Source: Doris montereyensis (Eukaryota > Mollusca > Gastropoda > Nudibranchia > Dorididae). From it: 64,000 nt of DNA. The stretch lies in NCBI GenBank assembly GCA_037039925.1, contig JAXRKP010000932.1, positions 90,001 to 154,000 of the forward strand, read 5' to 3'. A program made the position numbers and the translations under genes. The notes beneath the pieces were generated by a model. That model was not told the DNA's origin. It saw only the letters and a list, made by a program, of their open reading frames with translations, and did no database searches. Shown here one piece after another: positions 38,277 to 50,517 of the stretch; positions within the stretch are counted from its first letter, which is position 1, and each line of letters opens with the position of its first letter.

Positions 38277-41200
38277 TCAGGACGTTGGTGATACTTGATG
38301 ACCAGTTTCGAGATCTAACACAGTGCCGTCTTCAAGGATAACTTTGCCATCTTCCACTTTGATTTTTCCAGCAAGATAATCTTCTTCGATTTTTGAAGCA
38401 TAAACAGAATTGAAAATCTGCTTTGATGTTAACTTATTTTGTGTTATCTCCTTTGACAAATATGAGACGTAAGGCTTCAGCTGAAATAGAGAAGATTGTG
38501 ATGGTTGTTAATAAGTATGATACAAAGATAGCAGTGCTAATATTGTAATGGGGACTGTGTAATACTAATATGGGTGTAGCAATACAATACAACAACAAAA
38601 AATTTTCTGTCTATCTACAGTAGTCCCTGGATAATTACACGCTGTTTGGAAGAAGTGAATCGCGTGCAGTTATGGAAAGCTACTCAAGTGGTAGCTGTTT
38701 TTCCATGTGTACGTAATGCATGATGCCAAAACAATTATATGAAAATGTAACTAAGGTGTTTTCATTTGTGTGTTTTCCAACTTAGTTAAATTTCCATGGA
38801 ATCGTTGTTCATAATGTAAACATGGAAAAGTGGCTAAAATTGTATCGGCTACTCCCCGTCGGGTTGTGTGTTGAGACATAGTGTGTGTTTTGGGCGATTA
38901 TATTTGGTGTTCTTTTTTGTTTTGTTTGATTCTATTTCAAAATAATGAGAAAGATAACAAAAACTAAAAGGAGACAAAGCTAGACTGCTGATTTTCACTT
39001 TCTAGTGTTTTATTCTCTTTCTCTTCTTATTTTGCTTTTAATGCATAGAGGGTGAATTATTTTACAAAAGTTGGCACATTATTGAAGTTTTGAGTGTGCA
39101 ATTATGCATACCTGGTGTACATTTATGGATACTTATTAATAAATAGAACAAATCTGGTCACACGCCATCAGCGCGCATTTGTGCATATCATGCAGTTATG
39201 CAGCGTTCAATAATCCGGTGAGTACTGTATTTACAGTGTACTTTCAAGTTCCACTGTATGATGTGAATGGCAAGCATGGGCTTTGTTGGTGTTGTGACAA
39301 TTGTGAAAAGAATTCATCTTTTTTTATCTCAATTTTCTTCAGTAATTTGGGACTACCAAAAGGAAGGCACAGTCATGGAGACATTGGCTCACCCAGGCCA
39401 CCAATGATAACTGCCACTACTCACTCAAACTCAACCCACCTTCCCTTACCCCATACTGGAACAGCCAAACTTCAAACTACATCATGAGACAAACATTGCT
39501 AGCTATGCTAGTGACGACTGTAGTTGTAAGCTCATACTTTATCACTTTTAAGGAGTAATGAGATGTTGATTCTTTTGTGACAACATCATTATAATGTCAA
39601 TGAGCCACCTATCTCACAGAGTAACAGACGAGAAGAGTCTGACATATATGTGAAGAGACATAGATGACATTTATATACAAAGATGTATCTTTTGATGATT
39701 TATAACGGGACAAATTGGGACCACAACAACATGTTAATGCTGAAGCAGACTGTTGTTATAGCTGATGCCACCATTATACATGAAGTAGACTGTAACCTGA
39801 ATCAATTACCATCTTATATTACCTCAAATCCCTCCAAATCAGGCACAACAAATTCTGGGACCATTTCCTCGACATGAATGAATTTATTGGTTTTCCTCTC
39901 TCTGATTCCTGTTGGTGGCACAACTGTGAGAAAGTAAGAAATAAAAGATATTTGTAACATAGTTACTTGTAGTTATGAAGGAGATTTCCCATAGTGAAGG
40001 AAAACCTATGGCGTAATCGATCTTAGCGTGTGTAAAACCCCTAATGAGGTTGTGACGTAATAGTTTTGGTGAGCCCTAGTATTGATTTGTTTATACTGGA
40101 AAGTTAGAAAATGCTGTCGAATTGTTTGGAATGTTGTGGAAATTTCTGTTTCTAGAATTATCTTAGTTTTAACTATAAATACCAGGTCTAGCCATGACAA
40201 AGACAAATGTACAAGAAGCCAGCTAGACTTCACCTTGTGCTACGCCAGCATTATGAATTTGCTTCATCTCATTGATTGATTGTTGACAGTGAGTATAATA
40301 AACAATCTTGTTATAATTATTAACTGAGTCTTAGTGTTAGTAGATTGTCTACATCAACATCTAGATCTAGAGTGCATTGTCTTGCTCAATTCATACCTTC
40401 ATAACAAATATAAAAAAATGTTTTCACGACCTGGTAAGATGCCATGATAATTTCAATCACCATCCCTTATTCAGAAAATGCACTAAGGTGGCATACACTT
40501 AGCCGGAGACTACTGTATGATAGACCAAACTCTCAATAGACAGGTTTCACAAAAACTGTTCCTCAAGATACTTTTATTTTCATAACCTTATTCTCAAGCA
40601 ATGAATGGTGTTATAAGGGCTGAATTTCAATGTGCGTGTGTTTAATATGGACTACATAAATAGAAAACTTATTACCATCGCTCTCACTTTAACTTTTGTG
40701 TATTTTTTGTATTGAACATCTTAATCCAGACAGACAGAATTTTCACCTTTTTAACAACTTTTATAATAATCAAATGAAAAATATCAGGCAAGCTTTAAAA
40801 GTAAGGGTACATACACTGTCTTCACTACAAAAGAAGTATAAATTAATTTGATTATTATATATATACAAAACACAAAAGTTTTATCACTGGAAGGTTGCAA
40901 TTTGAACATTTTAAATTTTAAGTGCTCATCAAGCAACAATGTCTGTCTGGATTCCACGGCAAAAAAAAATAAAATATAACTAGCGGTAGTTATCAAAATT
41001 GACGTCAGTTTCTGTCAAAATAGAAGTTTGTGTTTTATGCGTAAGTTGTTGAAACACAATTTTGTAATCTTCTGGTTAGTCAGTCTGTCTCTTGTTATTT
41101 GTCTCACTCACTCATTTGAATTGCTCATGTTCTGGCCGTTTCCCACAAAAACCAAACCTTAACTTTTTATCTCACTCCTTCAAAAAGCTCTTTATTATGT

Positions 41201-41751
41201 CGCTTGGTTGGGCCCAGACTATGGTACTTCTTCCTAAACTTGACAAACTTAACATGTTTTGAAAAAACCCAATATTAATTAAATTTTAAATACACACTAC
41301 TCTATGTTCTTAAGATATAAAATAATAATATTATAAGGAAAGAGAATCTAGAGTATGGACATGGTCTGATGTGAATGTGAAAATGGTTACAATTCAAAAT
41401 CGCCTAATGTCTCATTAGGTCAATATATTTCTGAGCCGATGTAAATTAAATGTACATAGAGGGTTAGACCTAGATCTACCCCAAACAGAAACAAACTTTG
41501 AAACTGAACTAGATCTAGTGAAACTACTCAGTTACTCAGTAGGCCTACTCACTATTCTCGGTCAAAAGCTTTTGCATCTTTCTGCTTCCTCCTTCCTTTC
41601 GCTCAGATATATCTTTTGCGTGGACTGGAAATCGTTTGTCCCATGGTTTTTTCCCTTTCCCTGTATTCATTTTTGAAGCAGAGGCATATCTACGACAAAA
41701 ATGTACCGTACTAAGAGACGTCCTCTGAAACATCCTTGTGGCCAAATCCAT
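38277..41751 (-). CDS. MRPL41: Mitochondrial large-subunit ribosomal protein mL41
   Basis: Three exons on the minus strand: 41553-41751 (ATG at 41751, ends phase 1), 39823-39923 (phase 1 to 0) and 38277-38480 (TGA at 38277-38279). Donors are GTGAGT and GTAATA; acceptors are TTCTCACAG and CTATTTCAG. The frame is unbroken for 167 residues. The N-terminus (RMFQRTSLSTVHFCRRYASA) is basic and Ser-rich, as in mitochondrial presequences. Exon 2 carries HVEEMVPEFVVPDLEGFE and exon 3 continues LKPYVSYLSKEI, the signature block of mL41 proteins. The C-terminal half (IFNSVYASKIEEDYLAGK) aligns with the family, and the tail is shorter than in vertebrates. It is head-to-head with MRPL14. A minus-strand AATAAA at 37621-37626 could end the transcript. 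Confidence 0.92.
38618..39227. mobile_element. pogo/Tigger-like MITE, about 610 bp, TA target site
   Basis: Left terminus CAGTAGTCCCTGGATAAT and right terminus (reverse complement) CAGTACTCACCGGATTAT are imperfect inverted repeats of about 25 bp flanked by TA on both sides. A GCAGTTATG word recurs near both ends. No transposase frame is seen. It lies wholly in MRPL41 intron 2. Confidence 0.7.
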
Positions 41752-42408
41752 GTTTTTCCTACTTTCATTTTCACCTTTATCTGTTTCCGTTTCTAACTCT
41801 ATAATTTTGTATAAGGCCGATCATTTCTTTATATTTGAGTTGTTATTTTGTCGAAACGAGAATGCGTCCGCCCCACAGAATATTTGTACATGTATTGATA
41901 TAAAGTCCGTCAAAACCAATTTTGATGCGTCTCGTTGTTTTGTAGTTTACCTTCCCTAAGTACTGCTGGTAGGTTCTACTTCTTTTCTTTCACTCCTTTG
42001 CTTTCATTTCTTTCATCTTGCTGTTTTCTCTAAATTCACCCTGAGATCCCCGCATATGGTGGTCGGATGAATTTCAATTGAACAAAAAAATAAACTTTTC
42101 CATAAATCATGTTCTTCTGTGTAAGGAATAATAATATGAAATAACCCTAGTAAAATGAGGGCGTGAAAAACCCCAGATAATATTATTATTCTGTGTATCG
42201 TCAATATCTTGGATATCACTTTTTTTTGTGCGAAGTGATTCATTACAACATGTCTATTCATTTTCACTTTCACATCGAGAAGTCGTGTTCCAAGATTGAA
42301 GGTCGGTACCGGTAGACATAAAAACGGTAACGATGATGTTCTTACATTAGATTTATCTCTGGTTAGACTAAACTTTGAAACGCAGATTTTTTATGTTCAA
42401 AGTAAATT

Positions 42409-42515
<107 letters not shown>

Positions 42516-42794
42516 ATCAACAAAATGATGTTGGCCGTATAAACGAAGAAGAGAGAGAGACAGACAGACAGACAGAACCATCAGCAAAACGATGTTGGCC
42601 ATATAAAAGATTAAGAGAGAGAGTGAAAAGAGAGAGATGTAAATGGAATATATTATAACTTACAAGCAATGCATGCGTAATGCAACACATTATCACAAGG
42701 ATTATAATCAACTAAAAAAGAAGAGATATTAGTTTCAGTTGCAGCAGTATTCTATGACTATATTAGATGGGTTGCGGTCATTTTGGCAAATTTG

Positions 42795-43125
42795 GAGGTG
42801 TTGTAGTTGTAGCAAAATGGTAGTTACGTAAGTTTGTAATCACAATGACATTGGTTCATGATCCTAGGGTTTTTTTTCACAACATTGAACTCCTTAGTCT
42901 TAGGAAAAGTTCCTTTATTCTACTTTCCTCGCTTGACTCAGGTGTGAATGAGTACCCAGCTATAGGTAGAGAAAAATCTTGTTAGGGTGTTAATACATAG
43001 CACCTAACAGGCTGCTGTACTATATACTACCCTGGGAGTTGAAAAGGACTACGACTTTGAATAGAATGACTTACTGGGGGATAAATGATGTACAGTCGAT
43101 GTGCAGGGATAAAAACAATAAATGA
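42795..43125 (+). mobile_element. SINE family B
   Basis: TTGTAGCAAAATGGTAGTTACG head, CTTGACTCAGGTGTGAATGA, TACCCAGCTATAGGTAGAGA, CCTAACAGGCTGCTGTACTA and ACTGGGGGATAAATGATGTA. Confidence 0.85.
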
Positions 43126-43733
43126 TCTTTATCTGACACAATGAGAGACTGAAGACAATGAACACTTTATTTGAACACAAGCAGTTCAAATGCCATTGAC
43201 GATGGACAATGTGACATATCAGACTGGAAACAACTATTGATTCAAAAGTGTCTAACTTTTGTTTTCTTTTATCAACCATTTTCTAAACGGGAAACTCAGC
43301 AGAGTTATCTAATTTGCATTGTACTGCATAGATGCTGTTAAATAACAAATTTAGCTTTCATAAAACATAGTCACAATCCTGGTTGAAGCCTTCCTTCTCC
43401 AAGACATGTTGTTATGAGTCACATGGTTCAATGCATGTTTATATTGGATGTACTGTTTATTGTTTATAATGTGAATTCAGTGGAAATCAGGCAGGTTTTG
43501 AATCACAACGAATGCTTCACATGTATTTTAAAGAGGGATTTAGGGCATTTGAACCAAAATGAAGAACATGATTAGTCTTAAATTGACAATCTAAAAAAAA
43601 TTGAAAATGACGTTTAGTGGTTTTAACATCTCAATTTTATCTTTATATTTTTTCAATATTTACAGCCTATTTTTATAAAAATTCAAATGGCTTTGTGTTT
43701 TTACTTTCTATTTATGAAGTTTACAGTTGAAGG

Positions 43734-46700
43734 ATGTTGTCTTCCAGTTTGCTCACGTCTTCATTGCTCTTCATGCCTGCCGCAACAAGGATTGTGACAA
43801 CATGCTGCTGTTTTAGGTAAACGCATGTACAGGAAAAACTATCTCAAATGAAAACATTAATTCCTCTACAAATTTAATGAGCCAAATCGTATTACACATG
43901 TATGTATATTGATCACCCTACAAAGAAAAGAAAATGGAAAATATCAAAATTATTTTTTAAAGATTTGTACCAAGAGTCTTGAAACTTAAAAGCAAGTCTG
44001 GGATCTGAGCATCGGCCTCAAACCAGTCCATGGACGGCAATTCAACCCGAACGTCAAATCAGTCTGGAAAGGCAATTCAGTCTGAAAATCAAATCAGTCA
44101 GAGATTCAATACTTATCTCTCAGTCTCTCACACAACAAACACACACCATGGCGTCTAGTCTCCGTCATTGCCTTCCCTAATCCCTCGGTCTGCTTTTCCT
44201 TTGATGTTAGGAAGCGAGCGTGTGTCACTGTCACCAATGCTGTGGCCCGTTTTGTCATCACGGTAAGCAGCAACCACAAGACAAGAACTAATAATTGAAG
44301 AACATAGATAAAAAAATTATATCGTTATTATAACTAGTGGATTTTATTGAGTACAGTAGTAGCTCAATATACGCACACTTCATGAAAATACGCTCTGCAT
44401 AAACACACGCTTTCCTCTGTTGACCGATTTCTTACTATATAATAACAGTGTGTAAAGACACAGTCGACACGTATAAAGGCACACTTTTTCTCTGTAATGC
44501 AACTTCATACCCATTCATTAGAGGCCTTAAAACAAGTCTTTTGTTGAGTTTTTTTCAGAAATAACAATAACATGAGAACAGATGGCACACTTACGCAAGC
44601 AATGCTAGGTCTAGGGCAAACTTGTCACTAGTGTCGGTCTTCTTCCATGTCTAGCTTCATTGTCTGTCCAAGTCAAAGCACTACCAAGACGAAGGTGTCA
44701 GAAGGTCTTATGTCATGTCTGGCCTACACTGTCGATCCCACTCCTCCTACTGTCTTTGTCTCTCATTTCTCGATGTTCAAATTCAAAGGCTATCAATCCA
44801 GACATTATTCTGTGGAACGTAAATTTATGGATCGACCCAGATGCGTTATGATTGGCTGTGGCAGTGAGCGGAGAATTCATGCAATGGAATAGATTACGAT
44901 CGGTGACAGGTGATGCACACACTCACTGAAAGAGAGCAAGGCATGGCGTCCGATTTGGGCCAACATTAGGCTGTTTAGTTTTAGTCAGCAGGGGTCCAGC
45001 ATGCGCAATGAGTTACCTGCCATGGGGTCAACTACAGGTTGATGGGTTTTGACGGTAGCGGATCTGTTTTCGGGGAATATCAACTATTTCTCTCACTTTG
45101 AGAGTTAATTATGTCACATCTTATGCTTTTACTCTCTTATAGCTGTACAACTTTTTGAGGTTGAACACTGTTTAAAAGAGTTGGCAAAATTCTATTCTCC
45201 TATCATAATTTGTGTCTTTGCTGTGATCGATTTTGTACGTCCAGTAAACTTCCCGTTTTCCAGCTATGTGATTAAAGTGAAATATTACATTGATTAAACT
45301 TGTTTGTGGTGTACGGTAATTGTTATCTTTCCTTCGCTTCATGTTATTCTACAATCAATATAGATTTCATTGAGCACTAGTTGTTTGTTATGTATATTCA
45401 GTATTTTGTAAACTCGAAGTTTTCAAATTTTTATATGACATCAAACGAAATATCGAACACCTTGCAGAAATACGTGAACTGACTTCCAATGCTGCTTGAG
45501 CTAGCCCCTATCTAAACATTAGGAGATTGCCACTTAAGTTGACATCGACTTCGTGAAGCAACCCTTTAACAAGGAACAAGAAGGAAAAGCCAGCTGCCTG
45601 TAGATTTTCCTTCTGCATTTCTATTTTTTTGTCATCTTTGCAGTCCACCATCAGCCCTATAATATAAGATTCCTTCGGCTCTAATAGTAATAGTTTGTCA
45701 GTAGTGAATATTTAAAATGACGCAAGTATACTTTGTGTATCATTGAGTCTGATCGCTCTGGTATGAACTCTTCTGTAACTTACGAGAGAGAAAGAGAGAC
45801 AGAGAGAGGGAGAAACTTAGAAAAAAAAGAGAGACAGAGAGACACACATGCTACTGAATTTCAGTGTAATATTCATAATAGTATTTATTGTAGTATTGGC
45901 ACTCTATAGGCCTAGCATGGTTGCAGTGTTACAGTGCATACATTATTTCTTTACATGATCGTCTTGTACAGTTGTATTAGTCGGCCGCACTAGTCAAGTG
46001 TGATCAAGTGTGATCCAGGCTGGAGGTAGGAAGACAGTATTGAGGGCGGGCAATTCAAGAGCTAGGCTACACACGCATAACATAAAGGTACATCATTATT
46101 ATGCCTATCTACGTAGATTTGTTTTGAGCATGAAAATTATTGATAGATCTAGATCTACCCTTTGCGCAGCCACTTCTTCTGCAAAGCTGAGAACGAAAGC
46201 GTTATCTGCCGAAAATTTGTATGACTTCTGATCTGCTTTCCGAGATGGCAAATTTAAAAAAACAACAAAGAAAAACAACAAAAACCCAAAGAAACAAAAA
46301 AACAAAAGTGAACAAGCAATCAGTATTACATTTACACGCCAACCTGTCGGTGCTGTCACGCTAATGTGCGTGGTAATCAATAATAATCCCTGATATCTTA
46401 CCTTTAATAAAGAGTTATTTCCCAGTGGTTTCGCCTAAAGGGCATGCATTTATCAGGCGACTAATGTATCCATTTTGCTCCTTTGACTTTGTCAAGAGAG
46501 GATTTTGTTTGAAAAAAAGCTACAGGCATAAATATGTGGATCCAATCAAAATTACTTTTATTTCCTTCCTGTATTAAAGGTTCCTAGCTCTTGATCTATA
46601 TTCAGGAGGAATTTCGTTCCGGGTTTCTGGTCATTATTTTAACATCTATAACCTAATCTTGGCTCAAATGGAGTGGGGGTTAGGGATTGGACCGCCCGAG

Positions 46701-49505
46701 ATCCGAAAGTCATTAGGTTGGTCCGTTGGAGGTCCAAAAGTCACAGAAATTTCAAGTCTGGCCCAGCTTTATTGAAAACCAGATGCTGGTATAATAATGG
46801 GACAAATTAAACAAGAAACTGACCCAAAGCTAAACCTGAGACCATGCTCTTTCATGTATGCTGTCTTCCGAATGCCACATATTTATGTGGTTTACGCTCT
46901 AAAAATTTGTTTTAACATGCTTTATTGGTGATTTAGTTGAGGCTTGAGACTGAGTGCATGAGTTTGATTCCTATTTTGGCTTGGCTATGGTGAATGGGTA
47001 CCTGGTAGGTAGTCTTCAGCAGAGTTTCTACTTCTAACCATCCATTCCTTTTAGTCCAGAAGCCAGGACACTTGGATAAAATTCTATGACTGGGAAAAGA
47101 ATCACTTACGGATATTTTATGACCCACATTAATTAATGATAGTTATATAAACTGTGTTGTTTCTAGTCTTGGTCTACTATAAAATCAACATATCGACGAT
47201 GAATGTCGCAAATCGTCTAAGTCTAAAATTAGTAACACTAACAGTGTAGCCCTATTAGGTCTAGTTTTTTTACACTTGCACACCGTGCATGTCCATGAAA
47301 ATAGATTAAAATCTACAACATCGTTTTCTTTGAATTCATCAAAACATCCAAAATTGGACTTTTACACTTACATGGTTAGCGACTTTCACTGTTGATATAT
47401 ATGTTACACATGTATTTTACTGTTGTCTTTACTTTACTTCCTCATGCGATGCTCATACACAATGTTATAGTACATGTTATACCATGTTATAATAATATAT
47501 CATGTACAACAAGTTTTTTTCTTTCATCCTATTCAGCACTTCACAAAAACTTCACGAAATCAGAAAACTGGCACGGATGAGGATTGTTGACAACAGTGCC
47601 ATTGGTAAGGCAGCTGCGGAAATTGGAAAACCTCCAAGGGTGATCCATGTCTACAATAAAAAGCATGTAGGTATCCCAACAACCAGTACATGAAAAACAT
47701 ATTGAGTAGAGTTTTTGGCTTTGAGTCCATAAATCTGTATTTTCTTTAGAAATTACACATGAGAGTTAACTGTATTTAAACAAAAAAAGATCCTTAGTTA
47801 ACAGCAGAGACGGAGACTCAAACTCAATGTAAGTCCGGAGACGCCAGTCTGAGTTTACAAAACTCCCGTAACACATTGCCAGAAAGGCCAGCAGCAATCG
47901 ATGGACTTTTTTGTTATTTAATTGAAAGGTAGTTAATTCAATTCAAGTTAAATTATCATTATTGTCAATGTTTTCTGAAATATTATGGGCCATCGTTTTG
48001 TTAGAATTAGTTCTGACGGTTAGGGTCTGTTTTCCGATTTGAAAAGGTTGGCAACTATACACCATACATTTTAGCAGTTCAGCCGTTTATCAGTATACAC
48101 CACACACTTTAGCAGTACAGCCCTCTATCAATATTACATCATACATTTTAGCAGTGAAGCCTTCTATCAGTACACTCAAACCTGGTTATACCACCCCCAT
48201 TACTGCCAGCTTTTCGCCTTTGTACGGATCTGACACATTACAGAAGCTATGAACACCTCGTTATGCTGCCATCCCCCAATGATTTGACTGACATTATATT
48301 AATAACTATTGTAAAATACAACTCGTTATACGGCCACCGTGCATCACCACCCCCTTCCCCGATATGATGCAAGCTACACTGACTAGTAGAAATAGAATCT
48401 AGTGTAGCTTGGTCACGGAGTCAAACACACACAAGCATCACGGCTATGTGCCTTATTACTCGTAAACTTACAGAAATGACACTGGCACTAATGACATAAG
48501 GCTTCTTCTCTATGAGAATGAGAGTATTTAAAGTTTGTAGACAGTGTTTGTCGTCCACTGCTTAGGCCTAGGTTGGCCGAATGAAGAGCAGCATAGGTAT
48601 ATGCCCATATTATCGCATCATCCTGACATTACTGAATTAACTGACAATAGCCTGGCAGGGTAGGCATGGTTATGATTGGGTCCAATTGCGTGACGAGATT
48701 TAAACATCACACTCACAGCAGTATCACAATCTAGACATATCCATTTTGAGTTAGGGCTGTTTCTGTCATTTGTTTACTGTTTTTAATCTAGACTCAGTTG
48801 TAATACTGAAAAAGGGTGTTTTCGTTATAACGCCAAGTTACCACTGGCACAAAGGTTGGCAGTATACTGAAGTTTGAGTATGTTACCCTTCACTACACAC
48901 TTTTGCAGTGCAGCCCTCTTTCAATATTCACCACACATTTAAGCAGTGCAGCCTCCTCCTCCTATCAATCATTATCAAACTGAAAAGAGTTGTTTGTGAA
49001 GTGTTTTACTTTTAGGTGGGATATTGTTTTATTGACCATAGTTAACGGCCATGTAGAACTGCTGCTGTAAATGTAACTTTTTCTTTGGCTTCCAGTTCCA
49101 CCCGACCCTCCTTTTCTTCAGACTCATGATACTATCTTGAATCTTATATACTATCTTTCTATTTGCTGCCTCCTGGGATTACGGGGTGACGATTATAAAA
49201 AACCCAACTTATATCGTTATATCTTTATCTTTATCTTTTCTGTGAATGTGAAATCTCCACAGGTGGGATACCTTGGTGACAAGGTGTTAGTGACAATCAA
49301 AGGGGAGATGAGGCGAGCATACATCGTTGGACTGCGCCAGAAACAGAGGCCAAATGTACCGCGGATGGATACAAATAACATTGTGTTGGTGGATGACAAT
49401 GGCAATCCTCTGGGTAATCGGGTGACTGTACCCATCCCATCAGCTCTACGGGGACAGGGGGGAGATTTGACAAAAATAATGTCTTTGGCCACAAGATTCG
49501 TGTGA
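43734..49505 (+). CDS. MRPL14: Mitochondrial large-subunit ribosomal protein uL14m
   Basis: Three exons: 43734-43816 (phase 2 out, donor GTAAAC), 47537-47666 (acceptor TATTCAG, donor GTAGGT) and 49263-49505 ending TGA. The joined frame is unbroken and encodes 151 residues against 145 in human. Exon 1 encodes a short presequence-like stretch ending CCCF. Across the exon 1/2 junction, CFSTSQKLHEIRKLARM runs into RIVDNSAIG and aligns without a gap to the human CFST...VRVVDNSALG segment, which is why I chose this exon. An in-frame TGA sits two codons before the ATG at 43734. Exon 2 has PPRVIHVYNKKH; exon 3 has GDKVLVTIKGEMRRA, NNIVLVDDNGNPLGNRV and a C-terminal TRFV. These are the uL14 core motifs. 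Introns hold a palindromic MITE and a pogo-like element. Confidence 0.93.
43817..47190 (+). other. MRPL14 intron 1: mostly unique AT-rich sequence
   Basis: About 3.7 kb of intron with no further exon recognised. An open stretch at 44647-44892 and a short GA/CAGA tract at 45786-45850 are the only local features, and a partial family E match lies at 46010-46090. Nothing here resembles a known domain. Confidence 0.45.
47191..47398 (+). mobile_element. Palindromic MITE, family P, copy 1
   Basis: It begins TATCGACGATGAATGTCGC and ends with the near reverse complement GCGACTTTCACTGTTGATAT. The interior includes CCTATTAGGTCTAGTTTTTT and ATAGATTAAAATCTAC. A second copy, inverted and longer, is at 54824-55130. 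It sits in MRPL14 intron 1, about 140 bp from exon 2. Confidence 0.75.
48060..48172. repeat. Short tandem array, unit about 40-50 bp
   Basis: Units of the type CACCA(C/T)ACA(C/T)TTTAGCAGT followed by CAGCC...TCTATCAGTATA repeat about three times. Similar units resume at 48895-48965 on the far side of the pogo-like element. Confidence 0.75.
48173..48879 (+). mobile_element. pogo/Tigger-like DNA element, both ends present, about 0.7 kb
   Basis: Left end CACTCAAACCTGGTTATACC and right end (reverse complement) ACTCAAACTTCAGTATACTG form imperfect terminal inverted repeats. Internal CGTTATA words recur near both ends. No transposase frame is visible. It splits a short tandem array and lies in MRPL14 intron 2. 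Single-ended relatives are at 32735 and 36724. Confidence 0.7.
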
Positions 49506-49558
49506 TAGTAATACTTATTAATAATTTAATATATCATTTGTATCAGTATCATTCAAGG

Positions 49559-49564
49559 AATAAA
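49559..49564 (+). terminator. Polyadenylation signal AATAAA (MRPL14)
   Basis: A canonical AATAAA starts 54 bp after the MRPL14 stop, a usual spacing for a short 3' UTR. Confidence 0.7.
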
Positions 49565-49770
49565 TTGCATTGTTTTTTGCATATATAAAGATGTGTTTAT
49601 AAATTATTTAGGATAGTGAATGAATTGAAGTATGAGTATTGGGCATGTAATAAAAATGGCTGTATATGTATCAATGTATGTGTTACTGTTGTTAGTTCAT
49701 GTGTTGCTTGCCGTGATGTGTTTCTCTACCAACTATAGTTCTGTAGTATATGTAGGTAGCTTATTAATAG

Positions 49771-49905
49771 GATGTTTTATTGAAATTCACCCTGCCACCA
49801 TGTGTAATCATCTCAGAGTGAATTCAGAGGAATCGAAAGACATAAATGAAAAAAAAATGAAAGGAGAGAAGTAGGACCTACCAGTAACACTTGCTAATGA
49901 CCTAC
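49771..49905 (+). mobile_element. Family C repeat
   Basis: TTTTATTGAAATTCACCCTG, CACCATGTGTAATCATCTCA, GAGTGAATTCAGAGGAA and CCTACCAGTAACACTTGC. It is 3' of MRPL14. Confidence 0.8.
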
Positions 49906-50401
49906 TACTACTATTGATTGGAAGGCCCGGCAAGGCCTTGCTTTTACCAAAAAGATAATTAAAGATAATAAAAAACAATTTCATTTTCATAGTAGTCTAT
50001 GCAAATATTTATTTCTTGATTGGATCTTGGCATAGATAAAATTAGCTATACTATAATTATAAAGCATTGTGAAATTCAAATTTCAAATGAGAAGGATACA
50101 TTTTCAGTGTTGAAAGATGAATGGACAATGACATGAAATAGGATGAAGCCAATTTTGACAAGGCCATAGATGGGGAAGCATGAAGAAATCAAAAAGAATA
50201 TATACAAATACCAGAAACTAACTTATTTTGTATTAAAATATTAATACAAATTTTTTAAACACCTCTAACTCTGAAGAAAATTAAAACAAGCCTGTAAAGT
50301 GTAAAAAAACATTAGTAATACATTGGTGGTAGTGCTAAGCAACCCCCCCCCCCCCCCCCCAACAAAATATCCCAGGCAAAGAAAACAAGCACTGTATATT
50401 A

Positions 50402-50513
50402 CAGCAGTTGCTGGATAAAATCACTCTCCATAAACATACACGTACATCTGCTGACCAAATTTTTACTCTATTTTTACTTTTTCCTGCGCCCAAAGTTTAT
50501 CCAGCAACTACTG
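50402..50513. mobile_element. 112-bp MITE with near-perfect terminal inverted repeats
   Basis: Left end CAGCAGTTGCTGGATAAA and right end TTTATCCAGCAACTACTG are reverse complements except for one base, and TA flanks both sides. The termini resemble those of the 610-bp element at 38618 (CAGTAGTCCCTGGATAAT), so both probably belong to one pogo-type superfamily. Confidence 0.85.
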
Positions 50514-50517
50514 TATA

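Noticed and set aside
39179..39487. 102-codon + strand open stretch in MRPL41 intron 2
   Set aside because: It begins inside the right end of a MITE and runs into ordinary intron sequence; no homology recognised.
44647..44892. Possible MRPL14 first exon or separate gene
   Set aside because: No phase 2 donor joining the exon at 47537 with a homologous sequence; the exon at 43734-43816 fits far better.
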